DNA from: CAYGAW01 sp964492135
Lineage (GTDB): Bacteria > Chloroflexota > Anaerolineae > UBA7937 > B3-Chlor
DNA length: 64,000 nucleotides
Direction of reading: 5' to 3'
Assembly (NCBI GenBank): GCA_964492135.1
Contig: CAZBJW010000001.1
Coordinates: 27,353 to 91,352 of the forward strand
Of this stretch, positions 25,624 to 34,180 are shown piece after piece; position 1 is the first letter of the stretch; each line of letters opens with the position of its first letter. Both the position numbers and the translations under genes were made by a program. The notes under the pieces are model-generated. The model saw nothing but the letters and a program-made list of their open reading frames with translations, was not told the DNA's origin and made no database searches.

Positions 25624-26493
25624 CTACCGGCAAAGATCTTCGGCGACTCTGGTCAGCAGACGGCGCACGAGCACCTCTGCCACCCGCTGGCGATAGACCG
25701 CCGAGCCTCGGATGTCGTCAATGGGGCGCGTTGCCTCCGCGGAGAGGCGGGCGGCCTCGGCGATGATCTCAGGCGTCAGCGGCTGGCCACGCAATAGATC
25801 CTCAGCGGCATGCGCACGGATGGGGCGCGGGGCCACCGCACCCAGGGCGATGCGCGCCTGCCGACAGCGCCCGCTCTCGTCGCCCTCTACCATCACGGCG
25901 GCGCTCAGCACGGATATGGCGCCGGCCTGGCGCGACCTTAGTTTGTGGAAGGCTCCGGCGCTGCGAGGCGGTGGCACCGGCCAGCGAACCGCTGCCAGCA
26001 ACTCCTGTGGCTGACGCAGTGTCTCGCGCACGCCGACTATGAACTCCTCCAGCGGCACGCGGCGCATCTCTTCCCGGCTCACTAGTTCGACCTCCGCGTC
26101 CAAGACGAGCAGCGGAGAGGCCGTGTCCGCCGCCGGCGAGGCATCCACCAAATTGCCCCCCACCGTGGCCCGGTTGCGCACCAGGGGGTTGGCGAAGACG
26201 GCGGCGGCCTCCCTCAGGACGGAAGCATGTCGGGCGATCAGCGGGTCATCCAGCAACTCGGCGACGGTCACCCCGCCGCCCACGACCAGGTGCCCGTCCT
26301 CCTGCCGGATGCCACGCAGTTCGTCCAGCCCTGCGATGTTCATCAGCACGCTGGGACGGTGGCGGCCGCCGCGCATGTCCACGAGCAGATTCGTACCACC
26401 GGCCAGCGGTGTGACATCGGGTGCGCCTTCGGCTAGCAGATCGAGGGCCTCCGGCAGCGCCTGTGGCATCAAGAGATCAAATTCCGGCAGCAT
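25624..26493 (-). CDS. Molybdenum hydroxylase FAD subunit, set 1
   Basis: This 289-residue FAD-binding protein of the CO-dehydrogenase/xanthine-dehydrogenase medium-subunit family has the PCMH-fold signature TPLAGGTNLLVDMRGG near residue 30, NRATVGGNLVDASPAADTA (the FAD-binding TxGGN motif) near 107, and a C-terminal CO_deh_flav_C domain ending with IDDIRGSAVYRQRVAEVLVRRLL. It receives electrons from the 2Fe-2S subunit. It ends just before the 2Fe-2S gene. Order FAD, 2Fe-2S, Mo matches a complete separate-subunit enzyme. Confidence 0.92.
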   Translation of the reverse strand: MLPEFDLLMPQALPEALDLLAEGAPDVTPLAGGTNLLVDMRGGRHRPSVLMNIAGLDELRGIRQEDGHLVVGGGVTVAELLDDPLIARHASVLREAAAVFANPLVRNRATVGGNLVDASPAADTASPLLVLDAEVELVSREEMRRVPLEEFIVGVRETLRQPQELLAAVRWPVPPPRSAGAFHKLRSRQAGAISVLSAAVMVEGDESGRCRQARIALGAVAPRPIRAHAAEDLLRGQPLTPEIIAEAARLSAEATRPIDDIRGSAVYRQRVAEVLVRRLLTRVAEDLCR

Positions 26494-26572
26494 CTATGTC
26501 TCCCTTCTGCTTATGTCGCTCCAGAGAAGTTTCTCCACGTGATTGGCTCTTCGAAGCACACTTTGAAACAGG

Positions 26573-28048
26573 CTAACCGCGTTTCTCACCGCCCGCCTGC
26601 GCATGGGCGCAACTCATCACCGCGCGCACGATGCTGGCGTAACCGGTGCAACGGCAGAGATTCCCCTTCAAGTAACCCCGCACCTCCTCCTCCGTGGGGC
26701 ACGGGTTCTCGCTCAGCAAACTCTTCGCCGTCATCAAAATGCCGGGAGTGCAGTAACCGCACTGGAAGGCCGCGTGCTCGATGAACGCCTCCTGCAGCAG
26801 GTCCAGTTCCCCGTCTGGCCCCTGCAGCCCCTCCACGGTCACGATGTCGCTGCCGTTGGCCGCGACGGCCAGCACCAGGCACGACAGCACCGGCTTGCCG
26901 TCCATCCAAACGGTACACGCGCCGCACTCGCCGATGCCACAGCCGTACTTGGAGCCGGTCAGTTCCAGTTTTTCTCGCAGCACGTTCAGCAGCAACTCGT
27001 TGGGTGCCACCGAGAGCCTGTACCTCACCCCGTTCACCATCAGTTCGATAGGATACTGCTCTGTCGCCGACACCCGGAGCGTAGACGCGGGCTCCGCTGC
27101 GTGGTCTGAAGACTTCCCCTTAGGGGAGGGCTGCTCCTCGTCAGGCTGAGCCAACCGCTCCTGTACGGCGCGCTTCCACGCGATATTCAAACCATCGTAG
27201 GTCATCGCCTTGACGACCTGATACCGATACCAGGCGGTCGACCGCACGTCATCTATGGGCGAGATCTCTTCGGAGGCCACCTCCGCTGCCCGGGTGACCA
27301 GATTCGCGTTGAAGACCTGGCCGATCAGCAGCCTTTCGGCCTTTCTGGTGCGCATCGGGGTGGGCGCGACGGACCCGAAGGCCAGCCGACAATCCACAAT
27401 GCGATCCCCTTCGCGCACCAGCATCACCGCCGCGTTGACCTTGGCAATGTCGGCGGCCACGCGTGAGACTTTCAGAAACGCGCTCCCGGTTCCCGGCTGC
27501 GGCCGCTGAAGAGCGACCGCGATGAGCAGTTCACCCTTCCGCAGGGCCGTCCTGCTAGGCCCGAGGAAGAACTCGTCGAGCGGCAGGCGCCTTCCACCAT
27601 CGGGGCCGTTGATCACTGCCTCCGCGCCAAAGCCGATCAGTGTCGGCGCGGAATCGGACGCAGGCGAGCCATTGCACAGATTCCCACCGATGGTACCCAT
27701 CACCTGGATCTGCGTGGAGCCAAAAGCGGCGCACGCCTCCGCCAGAGCCAGGTAGCGAGCCCGAACCCGCGGGTTATCGCGGATGGCATAGATAGGAGTG
27801 CGCGCCCCGATGTGCAGTTCGTCGCCCTGGAGCACAACCGTGTCCAGTCCGGGGATCTTGCGGATGCTAATCAGGTACTCAGGAGCCAGACATTCCATCT
27901 TCATCTGGACGATCAGGTCGGTGCCACCTGCCAGCACCCGGGCGCGGTCCCCATACTGGCTCAGCAGGGCGATTGCGTCCCTCACCGACGTGGGCTCCAG
28001 GTACTGAAACTCATGCACCAGGATGTGCGAATTTGTCATCGTGTTCAT
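26573..28048 (-). CDS. Fused FAD and 2Fe-2S subunit of molybdenum hydroxylase, set 2
   Basis: The 491-residue protein joins an N-terminal FAD-binding domain (VLAGGTDLIVQMKM near residue 37, MGTIGGNLCNGSPASDSAP near 105) to a C-terminal 2Fe-2S domain (GCGIGECGACTVWMDG, FQCGYCTPGIL, LCRCTGYASIV). The two are linked by a charged stretch (DEEQPSPKGKSSDH) around residue 320. Such FAD-then-FeS fusions differ from XdhA-type chains, where FeS comes first. The start at ATG 28048 overlaps the TGA of the large subunit (ATGA); the open frame upstream inside that gene is a shadow. It partners the Mo subunit of set 2. Confidence 0.9.
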   Translation of the reverse strand: MNTMTNSHILVHEFQYLEPTSVRDAIALLSQYGDRARVLAGGTDLIVQMKMECLAPEYLISIRKIPGLDTVVLQGDELHIGARTPIYAIRDNPRVRARYLALAEACAAFGSTQIQVMGTIGGNLCNGSPASDSAPTLIGFGAEAVINGPDGGRRLPLDEFFLGPSRTALRKGELLIAVALQRPQPGTGSAFLKVSRVAADIAKVNAAVMLVREGDRIVDCRLAFGSVAPTPMRTRKAERLLIGQVFNANLVTRAAEVASEEISPIDDVRSTAWYRYQVVKAMTYDGLNIAWKRAVQERLAQPDEEQPSPKGKSSDHAAEPASTLRVSATEQYPIELMVNGVRYRLSVAPNELLLNVLREKLELTGSKYGCGIGECGACTVWMDGKPVLSCLVLAVAANGSDIVTVEGLQGPDGELDLLQEAFIEHAAFQCGYCTPGILMTAKSLLSENPCPTEEEVRGYLKGNLCRCTGYASIVRAVMSCAHAQAGGEKRG

Positions 28049-30387
28049 TTGGGCCGTTCCCTCAGCGCGGCCAGAATCTTCTCTGGCGTGATCGGCAGTT
28101 CGTAGAAGCGGATGCCGAGGGCGTTGTAGATCGCATTGGCGTAGGCTGCTGCGACCGGGTTGGTTGCTGCCTCTCCGACGCCCTTGGCGCCAAAGGGGCC
28201 GCTGGGCTCGTAGGTGTGCGCGAAACACACGCTCAGGTTACCCAGGTACGGGCTCTCACTGATGCCAGGCGTCTTGGTATCAAGCATGTAGCCCTTGGAC
28301 AACACCTGTCCGTGGGCGTCCCACTGGTTGTCCTCGTATAGGGCAAAGCCTGTCCCTTTCGATAGCCCCCCTTCCAATTGCCCCGTTGCCATGTCCGGGT
28401 TGATGACCGTGCCGCAGTCGCTCCCCATCGCGGCCCGCACCGTGCGCACCTGCCCAGTCCACGTGTCCACCTCGACCTCCACGAACACGCTGACGTAGGC
28501 CGGTGGACAGTGGGTCGGACGGTAACTATCCACGGCGGCGATGATCTTCCAGCTGTTCGCCCAGCACTTGGTAGCGATTTCGCCGATGGTCATCCGGCGG
28601 TCCGGGATCGCTGGGGCGTAGATGACTCCCTGACCCAGTTCCTCGTCTGGCTGAATCGTCAGCGCCTCGGGCATCACGTCCAGGTAGCGGGCCGCCGTCT
28701 CTAGCAGTTCCTGTCGGACCTGCTGGGCCACTTTCACGGCCGCACCGCCGCCGGCGTAGACACCCCGCGTGGCGTGGGTGGCGACGTCGTAAACCGTCGA
28801 ACAGGTCTCCCCAGGAGCGATGTTCACCTTGTCCAACGGCACACACAGCGCCTCAGCCACCAGTTTGGCCATCGCCTCTAGGGTGCCACCGCCGGGGTCG
28901 ATCACAGCCGTCACGACGTCCACCGAGCCATCCTGGTTGATCTTGACCAGCGCACCGGAAAAGTCGATCACGTCCCCCGGTTGAGGCGCACCGGCGCTGG
29001 AGGTGTGGAAGCCGCGCGCCATCCCGATGCCGCGGCGGTAGCGGCCCGTCAGCGAGCCCGGACGGGGCCGGTTCTGCCAGCCTACTATCTCGGCGCCCCG
29101 GTGGAGCAACTCCGGCACCCCGTCGCTCTGCACGATGGAGCGCACTAGCGGCCCCTGTCCCCAGAAGGTATCCCCCAGGCCGACGTAGTTCCGGAGGCGA
29201 AGTTCGATCGGGTCAATGTCTAATTTCTCCGCCAGTTCGTCCATCAGAGACTCGACGGCAAACGTGACCTGAGGGTTGCCGAACCCCTGCATCGCGCAGG
29301 AGGGCACTTTGTTTGTGTAGACGGCCGTGCCATGATAGCGCACGTTGGAAAACCGATAGAGGGAGACCAGCCAGCCGACACACACCCCCAGGAAGGAGTA
29401 GGGCTGGATGTTGTGCGCACCGATGTCGGTGATCAGGTCCATCTCCGTGCCGGTCAACGTGCCGTCCTTCTTGGCAGCCAGCCTAAGGTGAATCTGGGTG
29501 GGGTACTTCGTATGGTCGTGCATGTCCTCTTCCCGCGTCAGGGTCAGTTTGACCGGACGGCGGGCTTTGAGCGCCAGCGCGGCGCAAATGGGGATCGGCG
29601 GATTCATGTGGATGCTGGACCCGAAGGTGCCGCCGATGGGCACGCGTATGACGTTGATCTTGCTGAGGGGGATGTCGAAGATCTCGCCCAGTAAGATGCG
29701 CACGTTGTGGATGGACTGCGTTGTCGCCCAGACGGTAAGGCCACCGTCGCTCTCCGGACGGCAAACGGCGGTCTTGGGTTCCAGTTGCATGTGGTAAATC
29801 TTGGGGGTCCTGAAGGTGCCCTCGACGATGACGTCCGCCTCGGCAAAAGCCCGATCTACGCCCCCTTCCTCGACGCTGCGGGTGCAGGCGATGTTGTTCT
29901 CGATCCCGATCTCTTTATCGCCCCAGAGCACCGTTTCGTAGATGGGTTCGGCCCCTGGCTTCATCGCCTCCATGGGGTCGGTGACCACGGGCAGTACCTC
30001 GTACTCGACCTTGATGGCGCGCACCGCTTTTTCGGCCAACGCCTCGGTCTCTGCTGCCACGGCGGCGACCGCCTCCCCCATGCGCCGCACCTTGTCAACG
30101 AGCACGTAATGGTCCTTGTGCAAGACGGTAGGGATGGTGATGATGCGCTCGTTGTAGCGCACGTGGGGGATGTGGTCGAAGGTGATACATACGGCCCCCA
30201 TTGCCTCCGCAGCGCTGACGTCAATGCTCTTCACGCAGGCGTGGGCGTAGGGGCTGGACAGGATGCGTCCGTGCAGCATGCGCGGCAGAATGATGTCCGT
30301 GGTGTACTGCTCCTGCCCCGTGACCCTGCCGATTCCATCTTTGCGAGGGGTTACCTTCCCTAGTACGTGGAACTCGTGTTGCTCCAT
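28045..30387 (-). CDS. Molybdenum hydroxylase large subunit, set 2
   Basis: This 780-residue molybdopterin subunit starts MEQHEFHVLGKVTPRKDGIGRVTGQEQY and has GGTFGSSIHMNPP near residue 265, CAMQGFGNPQVTFAVE near 367 and the C-terminal GAKGVGEAATNPVAAAYANA with the catalytic glutamate. The FGSS segment replaces the FGGK seen in set 1, so the two enzymes probably act on different substrates. ATG 30387 has GGAGAG upstream and fits family length better than an upstream start. It is the first gene of the molybdenum hydroxylase block, downstream of the LIV-type transporter. Confidence 0.9.
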   Translation of the reverse strand: MEQHEFHVLGKVTPRKDGIGRVTGQEQYTTDIILPRMLHGRILSSPYAHACVKSIDVSAAEAMGAVCITFDHIPHVRYNERIITIPTVLHKDHYVLVDKVRRMGEAVAAVAAETEALAEKAVRAIKVEYEVLPVVTDPMEAMKPGAEPIYETVLWGDKEIGIENNIACTRSVEEGGVDRAFAEADVIVEGTFRTPKIYHMQLEPKTAVCRPESDGGLTVWATTQSIHNVRILLGEIFDIPLSKINVIRVPIGGTFGSSIHMNPPIPICAALALKARRPVKLTLTREEDMHDHTKYPTQIHLRLAAKKDGTLTGTEMDLITDIGAHNIQPYSFLGVCVGWLVSLYRFSNVRYHGTAVYTNKVPSCAMQGFGNPQVTFAVESLMDELAEKLDIDPIELRLRNYVGLGDTFWGQGPLVRSIVQSDGVPELLHRGAEIVGWQNRPRPGSLTGRYRRGIGMARGFHTSSAGAPQPGDVIDFSGALVKINQDGSVDVVTAVIDPGGGTLEAMAKLVAEALCVPLDKVNIAPGETCSTVYDVATHATRGVYAGGGAAVKVAQQVRQELLETAARYLDVMPEALTIQPDEELGQGVIYAPAIPDRRMTIGEIATKCWANSWKIIAAVDSYRPTHCPPAYVSVFVEVEVDTWTGQVRTVRAAMGSDCGTVINPDMATGQLEGGLSKGTGFALYEDNQWDAHGQVLSKGYMLDTKTPGISESPYLGNLSVCFAHTYEPSGPFGAKGVGEAATNPVAAAYANAIYNALGIRFYELPITPEKILAALRERPK

Positions 30388-30492
30388 CACTCTACTCTCC
30401 CCACTAGTAGTTCGTCCATCGTACAGCATGCGGAATCGCCTATATCCTCCCCGTGACCAGGGCGATAAGAGCCATGCGGGCGAACATGCCTT

Positions 30493-30687
30493 TCACGCCT
30501 TACAGAAGCAAGCCGCGCCGGACAGGGTATCCACGTCGGTGGAGATTTCGTTGACGCGCGGCAGGGGATGGAGGTTCGTCAGGTCCGGCCGGATCCTCTC
30601 GACCATCTCCCGTGTGGGGATGTAACTGTCCTTGAGTTGCTCATATGGGGGCACGCCCCGGTTCAGCTTGATCAGTGGCACAGACAT
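30493..30687 (-). pseudogene. Aspartate-carbamoyltransferase-like C-terminal remnant
   Basis: The 64-codon frame reads YEQLKDSYIPTREMVERIRPD and LHPLPRVNEISTDVD, which aligns with the C-terminal HPLPR region of aspartate carbamoyltransferase (compare HPLPRVDEIAPEVDSYPGAAYF in the intact pyrB of this window). It lacks the carbamoyl-phosphate motif and stops at AACFCKA, before the last helix. The remnant is fused to nothing and sits between livF and the set 2 large subunit. It looks like what is left of a second carbamoyltransferase gene; a short functional protein is unlikely. Confidence 0.6.
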
Positions 30688-30716
30688 GTTGAACCGGTTT
30701 CCCCGGGTCTCTTCGT

Positions 30717-31433
30717 TTAGAGCCCCAGGTAATGCTTCTTGATATGAACGCTTTGCGCCAGTTTCTCGCCGCTTCCCTCCAGGACGATGCGCCCGTTCTC
30801 CAACACGTATCCCCTGTCGGCCAGTTCCAGAGCGTAGGTGATGTTCTGTTCCACCAGCAGCACCGTCAACCCGCGCTCTCTCAAGGTGTACAGTTTTTGG
30901 TAGATCTCGTCCACAAGCTTCGGAGCCAGGCCCAGCGACGGCTCATCCAGCATCAGAAGATTGGGTCTGGCGGCTAGCCCCCGGCCTATGGCAAGCATCT
31001 GCCTCTCGCCGCCGCTCAGCGTTTTGGCCAGCTGGCTCTGCCGTTCTTTGAGCACCGGGAAGATTGTGAACACCTCCTCAAGCACGCCGTCCTTCAGGCT
31101 CTCCCTGTGCCCATATGCCCCCATCAACAGATTGTCCCGAACGCTCATGTTGGCAAAGGGCCTACCTCCTTCAGGGACATGGGAAATGCGGGCCCTCGCC
31201 ACGGCGTGAGGCGCCAGCCCTGTGATCTCGCGTCTCTCGAAGATGATTTTTCCCGAATAAGGCTTGATCAGACCGGAGATCGTCTTGAGCAGCGTGGTCT
31301 TGCCCGCTCCGTTGGGGCCGATGATGGCAACGACCTCACCCTCATCGATATAAAAGGTCACGCTACGAAGGATAGGGACCTTTCCATAACCGGCGTTCAG
31401 ATCAGATACCTGCAAAAACCTTTCCATCTTCAC
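30717..31433 (-). CDS. livF: LIV-type ABC importer ATPase
   Basis: The 238-residue ATPase has Walker A GPNGAGKT near residue 40, the LivF-type segment ISHVPEGGRPFANMSV (Q-loop region), signature LSGGERQM and Walker B LLMLDEPSLGLAP. It is the second ATPase of a branched-chain-amino-acid/amide-type importer and overlaps the livG stop by four bases. The transporter precedes the molybdenum hydroxylase genes on the same strand, so its cargo may be their substrate. Confidence 0.92.
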   Translation of the reverse strand: MKMERFLQVSDLNAGYGKVPILRSVTFYIDEGEVVAIIGPNGAGKTTLLKTISGLIKPYSGKIIFERREITGLAPHAVARARISHVPEGGRPFANMSVRDNLLMGAYGHRESLKDGVLEEVFTIFPVLKERQSQLAKTLSGGERQMLAIGRGLAARPNLLMLDEPSLGLAPKLVDEIYQKLYTLRERGLTVLLVEQNITYALELADRGYVLENGRIVLEGSGEKLAQSVHIKKHYLGL

Positions 31434-32155
31434 GCTCTCTCCCCTAGGTATGCTTCGATCACCCTCTGGTTCTTACTGATCTCGCTCGGGCAGCCTTCAG
31501 CGATGATATCCCCTGAATCCAGAACGATGATGCGTGCGCAGAGCCCCATGACCATTTGCATCACGTGCTCCACCACGCATAGGGTGACCTTCTTTTCCTC
31601 GTTCAGCCTTCGCAGCATCGCCATCAGCTCGGCAAGTTCCACCGCGTTCAACCCGGCTCCCGCCTCATCCAGAAGTAGCAGATCGGGCTCCGTGGCCATC
31701 GCTCTCGCCAGTTCTACCCTTTTCAAGGGAGCCAGCCCCAAGTCACCGCACTTCTGGTGAGCGATTTCCTTAAGATCGCAGAACGCGATCACCTCGTCCA
31801 CTTTGGCATTCACTTCCCTCTCGCTACACCGGTTGTAGGCGCCGACTCGCACGGCGTCCTCGACGGTCAGGTTGTTGAACGCCTTCATCACCTGAAACGT
31901 GCGGGACATGCCTAACTTGCAGACCTTGTGCGGCAGAAGACCCGTGATGTTAGCGCCTTTGAAAACGACCCGACCAGTGTCCGGCTTGTACAGCCCGGTG
32001 ATCACGTTGAATAAGGTGGTCTTTCCGGCACCGTTGGGCCCGATGAGGCCCACGATCTCCCCCTCGTAGATCTGCATGCTTACGTCATCTACGGCTACCA
32101 GGTTGCCAAACCTCTTTGTCAGATCAGACACCTGGAGAATCGGCTCGAACGACAT
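31430..32155 (-). CDS. livG: LIV-type ABC importer ATPase
   Basis: This 241-residue ATPase shows LTKRFGNLVAVDDVSM, Walker A GPNGAGKTT near residue 38, the LivG-type insertion TFQVMKAFNNLTVEDAV, and Walker B LLLLDEAGAGLN. In the expected ABC signature position it has LAPLKRVELARA, with the usual LSGG replaced by LAPL. That is uncommon and also occurs in the second LIV system of this window in another form (ITLKRLEVARA). The start ATG 32155 is preceded by GAGGG; it overlaps livM by about 30 bp. Confidence 0.88.
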   Translation of the reverse strand: MSFEPILQVSDLTKRFGNLVAVDDVSMQIYEGEIVGLIGPNGAGKTTLFNVITGLYKPDTGRVVFKGANITGLLPHKVCKLGMSRTFQVMKAFNNLTVEDAVRVGAYNRCSEREVNAKVDEVIAFCDLKEIAHQKCGDLGLAPLKRVELARAMATEPDLLLLDEAGAGLNAVELAELMAMLRRLNEEKKVTLCVVEHVMQMVMGLCARIIVLDSGDIIAEGCPSEISKNQRVIEAYLGERA

Positions 32156-33152
32156 CTTTTTCCCTCGTAGGTGCGAAACGTGAGATGACCTTGTCATAGG
32201 CATCCTGGAAAAAGGTGGCGATGCCCCGGGGCCTGAAAAGCGCGATGAGGATCAGGATCACCGCGTAGACGGCGAGGTGCAGCCCCTCCAACTGGCCACC
32301 CAAACTAGCCCGCAGGAACTCCTGGAAGCTGACCAATAGGACGGCCGCCACAAGCGGTCCATAGGTGATGCCCATGCCGCCCACGATGCCCAGGATCGCC
32401 ACTTTGATGCTCAGAGGGCTGCTGAAGAAGTTGGGGTGGATGAAACCGTATATGCAGGCATATACGCCGCCTGTGGCCCCGACCAGGAACGCGTAGATCA
32501 TCAGCGCCTTGAGTTTGCAGGTGCGAGCGTCAACACCCAGCACTTCGGCCGCGTCCTCGTTTTCGCCCAGAGCCAGCAGATAGTAACCGAGTTTCGATTT
32601 CGCAATCCTGCAGTTCAAAAGAAAAGCGATCACCAGCATCGCTAGCAGAATGTAATAGAAAGGAACGTAAGACGCAAAGCGCATATGGTAGATAGACCAG
32701 GAGTAGAACGGCAAGTAGCGCTCCGTCGGCCCCCCAACATCTTCCCAGATCATGAAGAACACTCTCAAGACCTCGACCAGGGCCGCTGAGGACAGCGCGT
32801 ACCACACTTCCTTGATGCCGAACCGGAAGAACGGAAGGCCAATCAGTACGGCAAAGCCAGTTGCCACCAGTCCTCCCAGCATCATCCCCAGCCAGGGGGA
32901 TATGTTCCACCTGAGGAGCAGGGTGCCGGTGGTGAAGGCCCCCAGCCCTAGATAGGCCCAGGCACCGAGGTCGAGTTGCCCGGCCATGCCACCGATGAGG
33001 TTCCAGGCCGTAGCCAGGACAGCGTACAGGACCACCGTAGTGGCCAGCACCATGTTGTACTGGTTATCCCCGACCAGGACAGGCACCCCCAGGATGAGGG
33101 CCAATCCGATCACCAACAACGACGTTTTTATGGCGCGCTGTTTTGCCCTCAC
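32124..33152 (-). CDS. livM: LIV-type ABC importer permease
   Basis: A 342-residue permease with eight or more hydrophobic segments and the LivM motif NLIGGMAGQLDLGAWAYLGLGAF near residue 52; the C-terminal part has KVAILGIVGGMGITYGPLVAAVLL. The start is set at GTG 33152 because GGGAGGAAATA stands immediately before it; it overlaps the livH stop by one base (TAGTG). A longer frame to 33188 begins inside livH without a ribosome site. It forms the membrane channel with LivH. Confidence 0.88.
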   Translation of the reverse strand: MRAKQRAIKTSLLVIGLALILGVPVLVGDNQYNMVLATTVVLYAVLATAWNLIGGMAGQLDLGAWAYLGLGAFTTGTLLLRWNISPWLGMMLGGLVATGFAVLIGLPFFRFGIKEVWYALSSAALVEVLRVFFMIWEDVGGPTERYLPFYSWSIYHMRFASYVPFYYILLAMLVIAFLLNCRIAKSKLGYYLLALGENEDAAEVLGVDARTCKLKALMIYAFLVGATGGVYACIYGFIHPNFFSSPLSIKVAILGIVGGMGITYGPLVAAVLLVSFQEFLRASLGGQLEGLHLAVYAVILILIALFRPRGIATFFQDAYDKVISRFAPTREKDVVRADSPGV

Positions 33153-34012
33153 TATTTCCTCCCAAAGAGTCCTCTGGGTCTCAGCCACAACACCAGAATG
33201 AACATGAGGTAAACGATGAGCGAACGGGCTCTAGGGTCCCAGAGGGTCATCGTCAGCGCCTCGGTCCCGCCCACAATCACACCAGAGATCAGCAAGCCAG
33301 GCATCGAACCCAATCCCGCCAGAGCCAGGATGCACCAGCTCAACAGCCCGAAACGCAGTCCCATAGTCGGGTCCACCTGCTGGAATGACATCAGCAAGCC
33401 GCCCGCCAAAGCCGTCAGAGCCGACCCCAGCCCGAAGGCAAGGGCGTAGGTTTGCTTGTAGTTTACCCCCGTCAACGATGCGGCATCCAGATCGTCGGAC
33501 GCCGCCCGTATGGCCCGTCCCGGCCACGTCTTCGTCAGGAAGAGATACACACCCAGTATAGCGACGATGCTGACCGTCGCCGTGACCAGCCGGGAGAGCA
33601 TAATGGTGACGCCCCCTACCTGTATGCTACCCTGTATGATGGAGTAGGGTAGTGCCCGCGGCTGCGCTTTCCACACCATCTGGGCAAGGGCACGCAGCAG
33701 CGTCATCAGCCCAACCGTGACGGCGATCTGCGTGACGTACTTCTCACGTAGCGTACGGTCAATCAGGACATAGTATGCCAGCACTCCGAACAGGAACAGG
33801 AGCGGAAACGTGAGAGCCGGCGTCGCCACGGCGTCGAACCCCCACAACGCGCCTACCCAGAAGCTGAAATACATGGACAACATGACGAAATCGCCGTGGG
33901 CGAAGTTGACGACGTTCATCACGCCGAAAACAATGGACAACCCCAGAGTTATGAGAGCATAGATGCAGCCCATCAATGCCCCGTTGATCACGTTCTGTAT
34001 GACAGTCTCCAC
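33152..34012 (-). CDS. livH: LIV-type ABC importer permease
   Basis: This permease of about 286 residues begins METVIQNVINGALMGCIYALITLGLSIVFGVM, followed by the family motif NVVNFAHGDFVML, and has eight predicted helices ending VLWLRPRGLFGRK. GTG 34012 is preceded by GGGGGAA and fits the usual LivH start; GTG 34024 in the same frame is an alternative. It pairs with LivM. Confidence 0.88.
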   Translation of the reverse strand: METVIQNVINGALMGCIYALITLGLSIVFGVMNVVNFAHGDFVMLSMYFSFWVGALWGFDAVATPALTFPLLFLFGVLAYYVLIDRTLREKYVTQIAVTVGLMTLLRALAQMVWKAQPRALPYSIIQGSIQVGGVTIMLSRLVTATVSIVAILGVYLFLTKTWPGRAIRAASDDLDAASLTGVNYKQTYALAFGLGSALTALAGGLLMSFQQVDPTMGLRFGLLSWCILALAGLGSMPGLLISGVIVGGTEALTMTLWDPRARSLIVYLMFILVLWLRPRGLFGRK

Positions 34013-34054
34013 CGTTCCCCCCACATCGTCGAATCACGTCTGCTTATTAGATGA

Positions 34055-34115
34055 GGGGCATCTGCCTGATCTCCTTCGGACTGGGATCTCCAGCGGACGA
34101 TCAGACAGATGCCCT
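34055..34115 (-). promoter_or_regulatory. Intercistronic hairpin after the binding-protein gene
   Basis: GGGGCATCTGCCTGATC (34055-34071) and GATCAGACAGATGCCCT (34099-34115) can pair over 17 positions with one mismatch and one G-U pair, enclosing 27 nt. It lies between the solute-binding-protein gene and livH and has no T-run. Such hairpins often stabilise the upstream part of the mRNA so that more binding protein than permease is made. Confidence 0.55.
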
Positions 34116-34180
34116 CCGCCAGATTCAGAAACTGACCACGTGATCGCCGAGCACGGTCGGGAGACCAGCCTGAGCACGCT

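Noticed and set aside
28049..28228. 60-residue extension of the fused FAD-FeS protein
   Set aside because: It lies inside the large subunit gene; the ATG at 28048 forms a standard ATGA overlap and family homology starts after it.
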